This document shows, piece after piece, positions 17,586-25,156 of a stretch of DNA of 42,788 nucleotides. The first letter of the stretch is position 1. The number at the start of each line of letters is the position of its first letter. Position numbers and translations under genes: made by a program. This DNA is from Saccharofermentans sp. (GTDB taxonomy: Bacteria; Bacillota; Clostridia; Saccharofermentanales; Saccharofermentanaceae). The stretch covers positions 1 to 42,788 of the forward strand of contig JAEFBA010000013.1 of the NCBI GenBank assembly GCA_016292145.1, given 5' to 3'. A model generated the notes under the pieces. It had not been told where the DNA came from, did no database searches, and saw nothing but the letters and a program-made list of their open reading frames with translations.

Positions 17586-17616
17586 AAAACACTGCCTGAA
17601 ACGGCAGTGTTTTTTA
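17586..17616 (+). terminator. Intrinsic terminator after lepA (probably bidirectional)
   Basis: AACACTGCC (17588-17596) pairs perfectly with GGCAGTGTT (17603-17611) around a 6-base loop, with a run of Ts after and an A-rich stretch before. The A-rich left side could make it serve the minus-strand gene that ends at 17855 too. Confidence 0.9.
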
Positions 17617-17860
17617 TCAGATGCAAGGGCGGGGCTGCCGGATAACCGTAAGGCTTCAGACATGCTTTTTGCCTCAAAAACAGTGAGATTTCCCTTTGTT
17701 CAGAGCAAACCTTCAATTCGTGCGTTTTTGAGGGTGAAAAAGGTACGATTTTACCCTTTGCTCAGAGCAAGCCTTGTTTTCGTACGTTTTTGACCTCGAA
17801 AAAGGTACGATTTCGCGTGTTGCAAATTGCAGGTGCCGTTCGCAGCGTTTTTTATCAGAT
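17604..17860. repeat. 19-bp direct repeat flanking a degenerate ~62-bp tandem repeat patch
   Basis: The sequence 17604-17622 recurs at 17842-17860 with one mismatch; 14 bases, GTTTTTTATCAGAT, are identical. Between the copies, 17651-17830 holds about three degenerate units of 60-62 bases: CAGAGCAA recurs at 17701 and 17763, CGTGCGTTTTTG/CGTACGTTTTTG at 17719 and 17781, AAAAAGGTACGATTT twice. The palindrome TTGCTC-A-GAGCAA lies at the 17763 junction, and CGTAC..TTTTT..AAAAA..GTACG can form a hairpin at 17781-17809. The right copy overlaps the stop of the minus-strand gene. No reading frame is plausible in the patch. Confidence 0.7.
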
Positions 17861-18820
17861 CATTCTTGATGATGAAGGGAAGCCGGAAGACTTTTTGGAC
17901 TCTTTGGGTTTGGAGTCAGTGTCACCTTCAGCATGGTTCTCTTCTTCATCGGCGATAGGATAGGTGTTGACTATCTTTGCGGCCATTTTCGTATAGGTCC
18001 TCAGACACTCTTTATTCTCACCACTCAATTCATCTATCTTATTGGTGAGCACATTTATTCTTTCTTGGACGGGCTTTTTTGCAGCCTGTATTGATTTGTT
18101 CACAAAAGATTTTTGCACGTTATAGATCACAATGATCAGTGCAATTATTGCGGCGACCACTATGGGCAGCCAGTATTGTTTGCCGACGATGGTGGCATAT
18201 CCAAGACCAAACAGAAGCAGCAACGAACCATAGATCAGTAACGGGATGAACGATTTTCCGTCATCCATGATCATTGAATCCAAAAAATCGGAGAAGTCTT
18301 GTGTGAAACGCGTATTATTGATCGCCTGCGCTCTTGCCAGGTCTAAATACGTATTCTTAGCTACAGACAGATCATCTGAGAGCTTTGCAATGTCGGATCT
18401 TCTTTTCCTGTAGGTGTAGAGCACATCCAGAGACTCCCTGATCATGTTGAAGTAATCCTTGTGCTCCGGCTGACTGTGCTCGATCGCGTTTATCAAAGTA
18501 GGATCGCCGGACTGAAGGAAGACTTCTTTCTCGTTGAGCATAGGTCTCAGTGAAGTCCATTTGCACTTGCAGAGAATAAGACCTCTTAATGCTTCAAAGT
18601 TATGAGGGTCTTTCTTGAGCATGTAGTCGAAAGCGTCCTTTGCGGCTCCGAATTCATGTCTGGTTATGGATTTCTTTGCGATATCCATGACGTTGTCTTT
18701 TCTGAAGTATTCGTAATCGAAAGTAACACCGCAGAAAGGGCAAATATAGACTTGACGGTCGATGTCGATGTCGAGAAGACCGCCGCACATGTTACAAACG
18801 TTGCTCTTAAGTATTGCCAT
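17855..18820 (-). CDS. Zinc-ribbon, TPR-like, two-helix membrane protein of unknown function
   Basis: Starting at the ATG at 18820, with AGGGGA 8-9 bases upstream, the protein has 321 residues; a longer frame exists but its extra 41 residues lack a ribosome site. The N-terminus MAILKS leads into a zinc ribbon with Cys9, Cys12, Cys27 and Cys30 (CNMCGG ... CPFCG), then helices resembling a TPR (FGAAKDAFDYMLKKDPHNFEALRGLILCK), a helical region, two membrane helices (about 195-217 and 221-242), a coiled coil and a charged Glu/Lys/Ser tail. The gene at 42587 begins with the same layout and the same Cys spacing, so a paralogous family is present. Function unknown; it looks like a membrane-tethered adaptor. 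Confidence 0.75.
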   Translation of the reverse strand: MAILKSNVCNMCGGLLDIDIDRQVYICPFCGVTFDYEYFRKDNVMDIAKKSITRHEFGAAKDAFDYMLKKDPHNFEALRGLILCKCKWTSLRPMLNEKEVFLQSGDPTLINAIEHSQPEHKDYFNMIRESLDVLYTYRKRRSDIAKLSDDLSVAKNTYLDLARAQAINNTRFTQDFSDFLDSMIMDDGKSFIPLLIYGSLLLLFGLGYATIVGKQYWLPIVVAAIIALIIVIYNVQKSFVNKSIQAAKKPVQERINVLTNKIDELSGENKECLRTYTKMAAKIVNTYPIADEEENHAEGDTDSKPKESKKSSGFPSSSRMI

Positions 18821-18881
18821 ATTACCATCCCCTATAAATAGATATATTCCGATACATATAATATCAGATTTTAAAGAAAAA

Positions 18882-18912
18882 TTTACCAATTTCGCTGTCG
18901 GGGTTATATAAT
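18882..18912 (+). promoter_or_regulatory. Possible promoter of the HerA-like gene
   Basis: A consensus TATAAT lies at 18907-18912, with TTTACC at 18882-18887 upstream (19-base spacing, longer than ideal). The leader would be about 50 bases. The -35 assignment is weak. Confidence 0.4.
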
Positions 18913-18969
18913 ATATTAAGTGCTTTTTGGACCCCCGGTTCATTCACATTACAATTCAGGAGGCTTTAC

Positions 18970-20586
18970 ATGAATATTGAAGCTCTTTATGCAGGAAAGA
19001 ATCCCCAGGATTTTTACATCGGCAAGGTAACCCAGGTATACAGAAGTAACTGCGTTGCACAGGTCGAGAACTTCGATCTTATGTCTGACAGAACAAGATT
19101 TAACAAATCCTTTTTGCCTAACACGATCAACAACTTCGTAATCATCGACTCGGTAGTTGGTCTGTTCCTGGGCGAGGTTTTTGAGAATAAGGCTTCCAGA
19201 AAGAGCATCTATGAGATGAAGACCGGCGACGTCAAGTCAAACGACTATCAGGAAATCTGCATCGACACGATCTCACTCATGCCTACAGATTCCGACAAGT
19301 TCCAGCTCGCAGGCTTCAACACTCTCGGTATCACCGATAAGGTTTACCTTGCGACGGACGATGTTTATAAGCTTTTCCTGGCTTCACTCGAGTTCACGGG
19401 CGAGAATGAGGAACCGCTTCCGGCTTTCGCTACTTACCTGAACAAGTCACAGGCTGAGGTCTGCCTTAAGCCCAGCACGCTCTTTAACCGTCACCTTATG
19501 TGCATCGGTGCTACGAACAGCGGTAAGTCCACAACGGCTCTCGCTATCCTTGATAAGGTAGTCTCCACAAGAAGAAAGGCTCTTATCATCGATCCTACAG
19601 GCGAGTACAGAAACGCATTCACCAACGAAGAGATCACAAAGCTCACGCTCGGTGTTGATACTACGGTATCTCCCGGAAAGATCTCAATGGAGCAGTGGGA
19701 GAAGCTTTTCGAGACCGAGAACAGCTCACAGGGCGCGGTCCTTTCAGAAGCTATCACATCACTCAGATATATGAAGAAGATCGGCCAGAATACTTACTAT
19801 CCGAAGGTCGGTGAGGATATCGAAGAGGTTCAGGAGAACATCGCATCCGTAGGCAAGGATGACGTTGATTTCAACATCGAGCTCCTTCCTGAGCAGATCC
19901 AGGCAGAGTCCGTATGCGAACCTGACAGAGACAGCGACTACAACTTCAAGTACCGCTACGATACATTGAGAGCTAACCTCAACTCTTCACTCGTTCAGAA
20001 GATCCAGTACCAGATGACGAACACGAAGTTCCTGTCATTCTTCTCCAACGATCCTAACATGTATAACCTTCTCGATGTTATCGAAGACTTCATTCATCTT
20101 CCTGAAGAGAGCCTTTATATCGACACATCACAACTCGGCGCTTCCGAAGGTATCGGCGGCATGATCATCGACCTCGTAAGTACATTCGTTATGTCCAGAG
20201 ATGAGGTCTGCCCGTTCGTATTCTTCATCGACGAGGTACACAGATATGCCAAGTCCAGATACTCCGACAAGGAATATCACGGCGGTCTTACACTCCTTGC
20301 AAGAGAAGGCCGTAAGAAGGGTATCTTCCTTTACCTCACAACACAGAACCCGAAGGACGTATCACCGATCCTCTTCGGTCAGATCGGTACGATGCTCATC
20401 CACAGACTCATGCTCAACGATGAGATCCGTGCAGTAGAGAGCCATCTTGACGATTACGCTATCAAGCACGTAAGAAAGCTCAACCAGGGTGAAGTTATCC
20501 TTACGAGCGTTAACCTCCTGCACAACATGTTCATCCATGTAAACAAGAGTCCGAGAACGCAGCACAACGACACACCTCAGCTCTGA
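18970..20586 (+). CDS. HerA/FtsK-superfamily P-loop ATPase (DUF87-like)
   Basis: The 538-residue protein has an N-terminal beta-rich domain (about 1-140) that resembles the HAS barrel of HerA, then an ATPase core: Walker A G180-A-T-N-S-G-K-S-T188, Walker B VFFIDE at 417-422, the sensor-like TTQNP at 458-461 and a possible arginine finger in LIHRL (R479). HerA proteins form hexameric DNA translocases or helicases, often with the nuclease NurA or with defence effectors. No nuclease is adjacent here; the neighbours are zinc-ribbon membrane proteins and a methyltransferase. The sequence is strongly codon-biased like housekeeping genes. AGGAGG precedes the ATG and a terminator follows. Confidence 0.85.
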   Translation: MNIEALYAGKNPQDFYIGKVTQVYRSNCVAQVENFDLMSDRTRFNKSFLPNTINNFVIIDSVVGLFLGEVFENKASRKSIYEMKTGDVKSNDYQEICIDTISLMPTDSDKFQLAGFNTLGITDKVYLATDDVYKLFLASLEFTGENEEPLPAFATYLNKSQAEVCLKPSTLFNRHLMCIGATNSGKSTTALAILDKVVSTRRKALIIDPTGEYRNAFTNEEITKLTLGVDTTVSPGKISMEQWEKLFETENSSQGAVLSEAITSLRYMKKIGQNTYYPKVGEDIEEVQENIASVGKDDVDFNIELLPEQIQAESVCEPDRDSDYNFKYRYDTLRANLNSSLVQKIQYQMTNTKFLSFFSNDPNMYNLLDVIEDFIHLPEESLYIDTSQLGASEGIGGMIIDLVSTFVMSRDEVCPFVFFIDEVHRYAKSRYSDKEYHGGLTLLAREGRKKGIFLYLTTQNPKDVSPILFGQIGTMLIHRLMLNDEIRAVESHLDDYAIKHVRKLNQGEVILTSVNLLHNMFIHVNKSPRTQHNDTPQL

Positions 20587-20606
20587 TAACGTCTGACAAA
20601 GAATTT

Positions 20607-20638
20607 TATTGCCCCGGAGATTCCGGGGCATTATTTTT
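20607..20638 (+). terminator. Intrinsic terminator after the HerA-like gene
   Basis: TGCCCCGGA (20610-20618) and TCCGGGGCA (20622-20630) form a 9-bp GC-rich stem with a 3-base loop, followed by TTATTTTTC. Confidence 0.9.
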
Positions 20639-20686
20639 CATTTTTGTTGTACAATTGTTGTCACTTGCAAGACGGGGGTAATGAAT

Positions 20687-21433
20687 ATGGCAAAGCAGAA
20701 TATTTTCGACAACGAGACTTTTTTCGAGAACTATCAGAAATTAAGGGAGAGGGAAGTAAACGCGAATAACCTCTTTGAGATCCCTGAAAGGCTTAAGATG
20801 CTGCCGGATGTTAAGGGCCTTAAGATCCTTGATCTCGGATGCGGTTCCGGAGAAGAGTGCGTGGAATACATCAAGATGGGTGCGAAAGCAGTTGTCGGCG
20901 TTGATATCTCCGAGAAGATGCTCGAAGTCGCAAAGGAGAAGAACAGCGATCCTGCCATCACATATCTTTGCATGCCGATGGAAGATATCGGAAGTATCGA
21001 AGGTGAGTTTGATCTTGCCGTAAGTTCTTTAGCGCTGCACTACATCGAAGATTTCAAAGGCGTGGTTAAGAACGTGGGCAGGCTCTTGAAAAAGGGCGGT
21101 GAATTCATTTTCTCCCAGGAGCACCCGATGGTAACCTGCCACTCCGGCACAGCGGGTTCCAGATGGACCAGGGATGAGAACGGCAACAAGATACATGTAA
21201 ATATCTCTAACTACGGCAAAGAGGGCGAGCGTGAAACATCCTGGTTCGTAGACAATGTAAAGATCTACCACAGGATGTTCTCGACAGTTATAAACGATCT
21301 TGCTGAGGGCGGTTTTGCGGTCGAGAGACTTGCTGAACCTTTGCCTTCAGATGAACTCCTGGAGAAATATCCTGAATATTACGACCTGTTCCACAAGCCG
21401 GATTTCCTTTTGGTAAAGGCTCGAAAAGTCTGA
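20687..21433 (+). CDS. Class I SAM-dependent methyltransferase
   Basis: The 248-residue cytoplasmic enzyme contains the SAM-binding motif I ILDLGCGSGEE, an acidic residue ending motif II in VVGVDISEKM, and the later FDLAVSSLALHYIED and KKGGEFIFSQEHP. This is the Methyltransf_11/25 type fold, common for small-molecule or quinone-like substrates; the substrate cannot be told. Three candidate ATGs lie near the start; GGGGG at 20674-20678 is 8 bases before ATG 20687 (MAKQNIF), which I chose over 20681. An upstream in-frame extension would run through the terminator hairpin and is unlikely. It converges with the minus-strand gene at 21450. Confidence 0.85.
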   Translation: MAKQNIFDNETFFENYQKLREREVNANNLFEIPERLKMLPDVKGLKILDLGCGSGEECVEYIKMGAKAVVGVDISEKMLEVAKEKNSDPAITYLCMPMEDIGSIEGEFDLAVSSLALHYIEDFKGVVKNVGRLLKKGGEFIFSQEHPMVTCHSGTAGSRWTRDENGNKIHVNISNYGKEGERETSWFVDNVKIYHRMFSTVINDLAEGGFAVERLAEPLPSDELLEKYPEYYDLFHKPDFLLVKARKV

Positions 21434-21449
21434 CTGACGTGACAGGCAG

Positions 21450-23030
21450 TTAATGCATCATGCGTCTGCCGTAACCCTGCTTCTCGAATTCGGTAGCGTT
21501 CTCGTTAACGGACTGCTCCTCGGCTTCAGGCTGGGCGGATGTGAAATCGTACTTCTTTTCTTCGCCGTATCTCCAGCCGCCTTCCAATGATACGAAGTCC
21601 TGAGTAGTCTCATAGGCAACGACAGGGAAGGTCGTATCGAAGTAAGCCTCTGCGCCCTGTTCTTCAGCTATGTCATGGCTGCTGGTCTGATTGAGCGATT
21701 CCATATCTTTCTTTGCCTTGCTGTGAAGGATCTTGGGAAGGATCTCGGCAAGGAAATATGTTAGAAGTCCCATGGTAATAAGAACGATGAGCAGCTCGCC
21801 GGGACTGTTATAAATAAACTTCATCCATTGGAATGTATCACCGAAGCGGAAAAAGCGGACTAAGACCAGGGCCAATGCGGGAAGCAGATAGAGACCTGCG
21901 CGAAGGCCTGTGTTGAGGCTTATCGCATTCATCTTAGCCCTTCTTCCTGTTCTCTCTATGGTCTCCCAGCCTTTGGCATAAGGGAAATCACCGGCGACTT
22001 TTCCTGTCTGGCCGTTTACGATGTACTGATAGCTCTTTCCGTCGAATTCAACGTTCAGGAACCAGCAGGGAAGGAGCGCATATTTGATGTTCTGGTTGTT
22101 GTAGCTTGTATAGCTTGCGTTAGTATCCGGAACGAAGGTATCGTATCCGAATGTGATCTTCTCGCAGACTGAGAAAGCATATCTGTCCAAACGCTTATAG
22201 ATCCTGTCGGTCATGTCGAGAGGCTGTTCATCGTATTTCTCTGCAAAGTAGCCCTGAAGATATTCAGGCCTGAACTTGATGAGATCCGAATAATCGAAGG
22301 GTTCACAGGCAGCCATAAGACGGTTGGGGATCTTGATCTCGCCGTCAAAGGGGACATTATTCAGTCTGAATTTGACCTTGCCGAAAGTGAGCATCGTGTA
22401 ATTGTTCAGGGTGTTTGCATGGGACTCGGTATAGACCTCATCAACCATCCTGCCTTTGTTGCCTTTTCCTGCGACATTGACTTCGACCTCAGTCGATATG
22501 ATCCATGTGGGCACATAAAGACCGGTCATCTTTTCAAGGATCTTCTTAGACTTGAAGCTCTTGGGAAGGTGGCTTACCGTTGCGCAGTGCTCCTCGAAAA
22601 GACTTATCGCCTTCTCCTTGCCGAACTTGAAGGGAATGATGTAATCGGGCTTAAACTCCCTGGTAAGTCTCCTTGAGACGAGGGCAGGGGAGCCGCAGAA
22701 GGCACAGAATGTCGATGCCGTATTCTTGTCGGTTACTATCTGGGCGCCGCACGAATTGCAGACGATCTCGACACGTTCGGCATCTTCCTTGCTTATCTCG
22801 ATCGTGCCATCGTAGTCTCTCTCGGGATTAACAAAGCCGAATGCACCGACCTTGTCCAATGTGTCAGGATCGAAAACGCCGCCGCAGTTATTACAGATGC
22901 ATTCGCCGCGGATGGGATCGAAAATAAGATTGGAACCACAGTTCGGACATTTTACGGAATTAGCCGAAAATGTCTGCGTCGCTGAACCGCCAAGCCCGCC
23001 GGCCCTGGCAGGTTTATCCCAGATTGCCAT
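21450..23030 (-). CDS. Double zinc-ribbon membrane protein (TFIIB-type ribbon family), function unknown
   Basis: The 526-residue protein has two zinc ribbons at its N-terminus: Cys28, Cys31, Cys46 and Cys49 (CPNCG ... CNNCG), then Cys91, Cys94, Cys109 and Cys112 (CNSCG ... CAFCG). A long beta-rich region with PTWIISTEVEVNV and YALLPCWFLNVEFDGKSYQYIVNGQTGKV follows, then two membrane helices (about 386-404 and 421-446) and a hydrophilic tail. Proteins of this layout are frequent in Clostridia and are sometimes mislabelled as PriA or TFIIB-like; I know of no tested function. The ribbon end and the tail should both be cytoplasmic. It has its own strong promoter. Confidence 0.75.
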   Translation of the reverse strand: MAIWDKPARAGGLGGSATQTFSANSVKCPNCGSNLIFDPIRGECICNNCGGVFDPDTLDKVGAFGFVNPERDYDGTIEISKEDAERVEIVCNSCGAQIVTDKNTASTFCAFCGSPALVSRRLTREFKPDYIIPFKFGKEKAISLFEEHCATVSHLPKSFKSKKILEKMTGLYVPTWIISTEVEVNVAGKGNKGRMVDEVYTESHANTLNNYTMLTFGKVKFRLNNVPFDGEIKIPNRLMAACEPFDYSDLIKFRPEYLQGYFAEKYDEQPLDMTDRIYKRLDRYAFSVCEKITFGYDTFVPDTNASYTSYNNQNIKYALLPCWFLNVEFDGKSYQYIVNGQTGKVAGDFPYAKGWETIERTGRRAKMNAISLNTGLRAGLYLLPALALVLVRFFRFGDTFQWMKFIYNSPGELLIVLITMGLLTYFLAEILPKILHSKAKKDMESLNQTSSHDIAEEQGAEAYFDTTFPVVAYETTQDFVSLEGGWRYGEEKKYDFTSAQPEAEEQSVNENATEFEKQGYGRRMMH

Positions 23031-23065
23031 ATAAAACTACCCCTCTTATCTGTTTATCCATTTTA

Positions 23066-23094
23066 AATATACAAAAGGGGTATTTTGATGTCAA
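23066..23094 (-). promoter_or_regulatory. Promoter of the double zinc-ribbon gene
   Basis: On the minus strand, a perfect TTGACA (23094-23089), a 17-base spacer and TATATT (23071-23066). The heptamer AGGGGTA (23076-23082) in the spacer recurs inverted as TACCCCT (23038-23044) near the start codon, a possible operator pair. Confidence 0.8.
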
Positions 23095-23101
23095 TGTGAT
23101 A

Positions 23102-23572
23102 TCAGAGTATTACTTCCATCCCTGTCTTCTGCGGCTTAAAGCCCAGTGCTTCATAGAACTTTCTGGCTGTGGGATTGCATTCCCAGACGTTCAGCGTGAT
23201 GTTGTAAAAGCCGTTGTCTTTGGCGTATTTCTCGACATGTTCATAGAGCATCGTGCCGACATGCTTTCCTCTGGCTTTCTCATCAACGCAGATGTCGTCG
23301 ATATAAAGCGTTTTGATGTCTGTCAGAACAGAGCTGTTTAATTCCTGTTTGCAAATGCAGAACGCATGTCCTGCGACAAAACCTGTGTCATCAACGCAGA
23401 CAAATACGGGTGTCTTGTCGTCTGATACTATGTCCTTCAGTTCTTCGGCATTGTACTTGGTCGCAGGACCTTTGAAGAGGTCCGGACGGCCTTCGTGATG
23501 GACCATATCGACCTGAATAAGAAGGTTTAAGATTCCGGGAATATCCTTTGTTTCTGCGCGTCTTACGTTCAT
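23102..23572 (-). CDS. GNAT-family N-acetyltransferase
   Basis: The 156-residue protein starts MNVRRAETKDIPGILNLL and has GNAT motif A in IDDICVDEKARGKHVGTMLYEHVEKYAK, where R/Q-x-x-G-x-G/A is ARGKHVG, followed by NITLNVWECNPTARKFYEALGF. Such enzymes transfer acetyl from acetyl-CoA to an amine; the layout resembles small amino-acid, polyamine or antibiotic acetyltransferases, and the acceptor is unknown. The start follows the stop of the upstream gene by one base (TAA-T-ATG), and AGGAG lies inside that gene's final codons, so translation is coupled. Confidence 0.88.
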   Translation of the reverse strand: MNVRRAETKDIPGILNLLIQVDMVHHEGRPDLFKGPATKYNAEELKDIVSDDKTPVFVCVDDTGFVAGHAFCICKQELNSSVLTDIKTLYIDDICVDEKARGKHVGTMLYEHVEKYAKDNGFYNITLNVWECNPTARKFYEALGFKPQKTGMEVIL

Positions 23573-23573
23573 A

Positions 23574-24725
23574 TTAACTCCTGGGACTGCCGCACTCGGG
23601 GCAGAATTTTGATGTGAGGCCTGTTTTGCCGCATGAGCAGTTCCATGGACCGGCGGAATCAGGCGAAGGCGTAGTGCCGGCAGGCGTTTGCTGTGCCGTG
23701 TTCAGGGCCTGGAACATCCCCATTCCCATGAATCCGTTCATCGTGCCGGGCGCACCTTCAACAGGTGCAAGAAAAGGATTTACGTTCGATACTTCGATCT
23801 TTGCGCCGGATTGCGAAACACATTCGTTAATGAGTTCTGAAAGCTTTTTATCGACTTCCTTTCCGCCCATCTTGCAGGCGGCTTCGCCAATGGTACGCTT
23901 GATCTTCGGAGCGCCCGTTATCAGCGAGTCATCGTAGTAGATATTTATGCAGGAAGAAGCAGAATAATCCATTACCACATATTCCGGAGGAATACTGGGA
24001 TCTATGGATGCATAGTGCCAGACGGGAAGATTCTCTCTGTCAGAGATCTCCTGAACTTTGGCAAAGATATCTGAAGCGACTTCCTTGATGTCAGTCTGCT
24101 CAGGCAGATTGCCCTGTTTTCTGTATAAAGTAACGCGCACGATGCCTTCCTTATCAGGGATCTTCTCGATTGTCTGCCTGCGCCAAATATTGCTGTTATA
24201 CATCATGCCGGATTCGAAAGAACTTGTCTCAACGGCGATGACAGGGCCGTGTTTTTCCTTGAGGCTGCGGCATTCTTTAAGGGCAGGGTAGATGACTTCC
24301 TCTGAAAGCTTCTTATCGTCTTTGGTAAGCTCGAAAAGAAGTAAACTGAACTCTGCAGAAGCCTTTTTGCCTGTATCCTCGGGTGCTTCCCGGAATGTGA
24401 TCTCCGATTCTGTCCCGTCATCGGATCTAAGCGTAAGAATGCATGCAATTCCGGAATTTCCCGGTTCGATGATCTTCGGCGGGGCAGGTGTCTTTCCGCA
24501 CCATTCTGTGATGTCGAATTTTGCGATCAGATCTTTGAACTGGCTGATAATTTCCTGATCAAGAGGATACTTGCAGATCTTTGTGTCTGTCTCATCTCTC
24601 GTGATCTTGGTTATTACAAGATCTCCGCCTTCGAACGGCAAATCCCATTCGTTAGTGTGATCAAATGTATACTCTTCGGATATGTTGATCCTTGTGTGCT
24701 TGAAATTAATGCCGGTGATATTCAT
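23574..24725 (-). CDS. Hypothetical protein with C-terminal zinc ribbon
   Basis: The 383-residue protein has no signal peptide or membrane helix. The first ~320 residues are a mix of beta strands and helices that I do not recognise. A flexible Gly/Met/Pro-rich linker (MNGFMGMGMFQALNTAQQ) then leads to a terminal zinc ribbon with Cys363, Cys365, Cys375 and Cys378 (CSCG ... CPECG). The linker-plus-ribbon tail resembles that of SPFH/YdjL-type proteins (inference from memory). It is the first gene of a two-gene operon with the GNAT enzyme. AGGAG precedes the ATG. Confidence 0.65.
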   Translation of the reverse strand: MNITGINFKHTRINISEEYTFDHTNEWDLPFEGGDLVITKITRDETDTKICKYPLDQEIISQFKDLIAKFDITEWCGKTPAPPKIIEPGNSGIACILTLRSDDGTESEITFREAPEDTGKKASAEFSLLLFELTKDDKKLSEEVIYPALKECRSLKEKHGPVIAVETSSFESGMMYNSNIWRRQTIEKIPDKEGIVRVTLYRKQGNLPEQTDIKEVASDIFAKVQEISDRENLPVWHYASIDPSIPPEYVVMDYSASSCINIYYDDSLITGAPKIKRTIGEAACKMGGKEVDKKLSELINECVSQSGAKIEVSNVNPFLAPVEGAPGTMNGFMGMGMFQALNTAQQTPAGTTPSPDSAGPWNCSCGKTGLTSKFCPECGSPRS

Positions 24726-24756
24726 ATGAAATCTCCTGTAACCTCTGATGTTTAAG

Positions 24757-24765
24757 ATTATAGCA
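24757..24765 (-). promoter_or_regulatory. Extended -10 promoter of the zinc-ribbon/GNAT operon
   Basis: On the minus strand TGC-TATAAT (24765-24757) is a perfect extended -10 element about 32 bases before the start codon. No good -35 box is seen, as often with extended -10 promoters. Confidence 0.6.
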
Positions 24766-24856
24766 TTAACGTGAGCCTGCTTTTTATCATGCGTAAAGTA
24801 AAAACATATACCCCGTACGAGTTAAACGGTATGTTTAAGTTCTTTCAATCGGCAAG

Positions 24857-24925
24857 CAAAAAATAAACACCCACGCACGAGTTAATTGCGCCAGCAATTA
24901 CTGTTCGAAGTGCGGGTGTTATTTT
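24857..24925 (-). terminator. Compound terminator downstream of tRNA-Leu (bidirectional)
   Basis: The outer arms AACACCCACGCAC (24866-24878) and GTGCGGGTGTT (24910-24920) pair with a small bulge. An inner 7-bp stem, TAATTGC / GCAATTA, lies between. T runs follow in both directions (TTTTTT at 24922-24927 on plus, AAAAAA at 24858-24863 giving Ts on minus). It ends the tRNA transcript. The 9-mer ACGAGTTAA in it recurs 58 bases away at 24820 in a second small hairpin. Confidence 0.75.
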
Positions 24926-24935
24926 TTGCGATTTT

Positions 24936-25020
<85 letters not shown>

Positions 25021-25032
25021 ATTTCGCCGAAC

Positions 25033-25038
25033 ATTATA
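25033..25038 (-). promoter_or_regulatory. -10 box of the tRNA-Leu promoter
   Basis: A perfect TATAAT on the minus strand (25038-25033) lies 12 bases before the mature 5' end. No good -35 box could be assigned. Confidence 0.6.
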
Positions 25039-25074
25039 ACACTTCGGTTGATAAATATCATAATCGACGCATAA

Positions 25075-25103
25075 TTGACGAGAAAAAGATAAACTGTTAT
25101 AAG
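25075..25103 (+). promoter_or_regulatory. Promoter of the M15 peptidase-like gene
   Basis: TTGACG (25075-25080), a 17-base spacer and TATAAG (25098-25103). The leader would be about 46 bases and contains a GGGG...CCCCC pair at 25111 and 25124. Confidence 0.8.
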
Positions 25104-25156
25104 ATTGTTCGGGGAAAGATACGCCCCCAATAAGTCACTTTCGAGGAGTTTTGGAG

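Noticed and set aside
18970..20586. Known HerA-nuclease defence pair (HerA-NurA, HerA-SIR2, HerA-DUF4297)
   Set aside because: No nuclease, SIR2 or DUF4297-like gene is adjacent; the neighbours are ribbon proteins and a methyltransferase.
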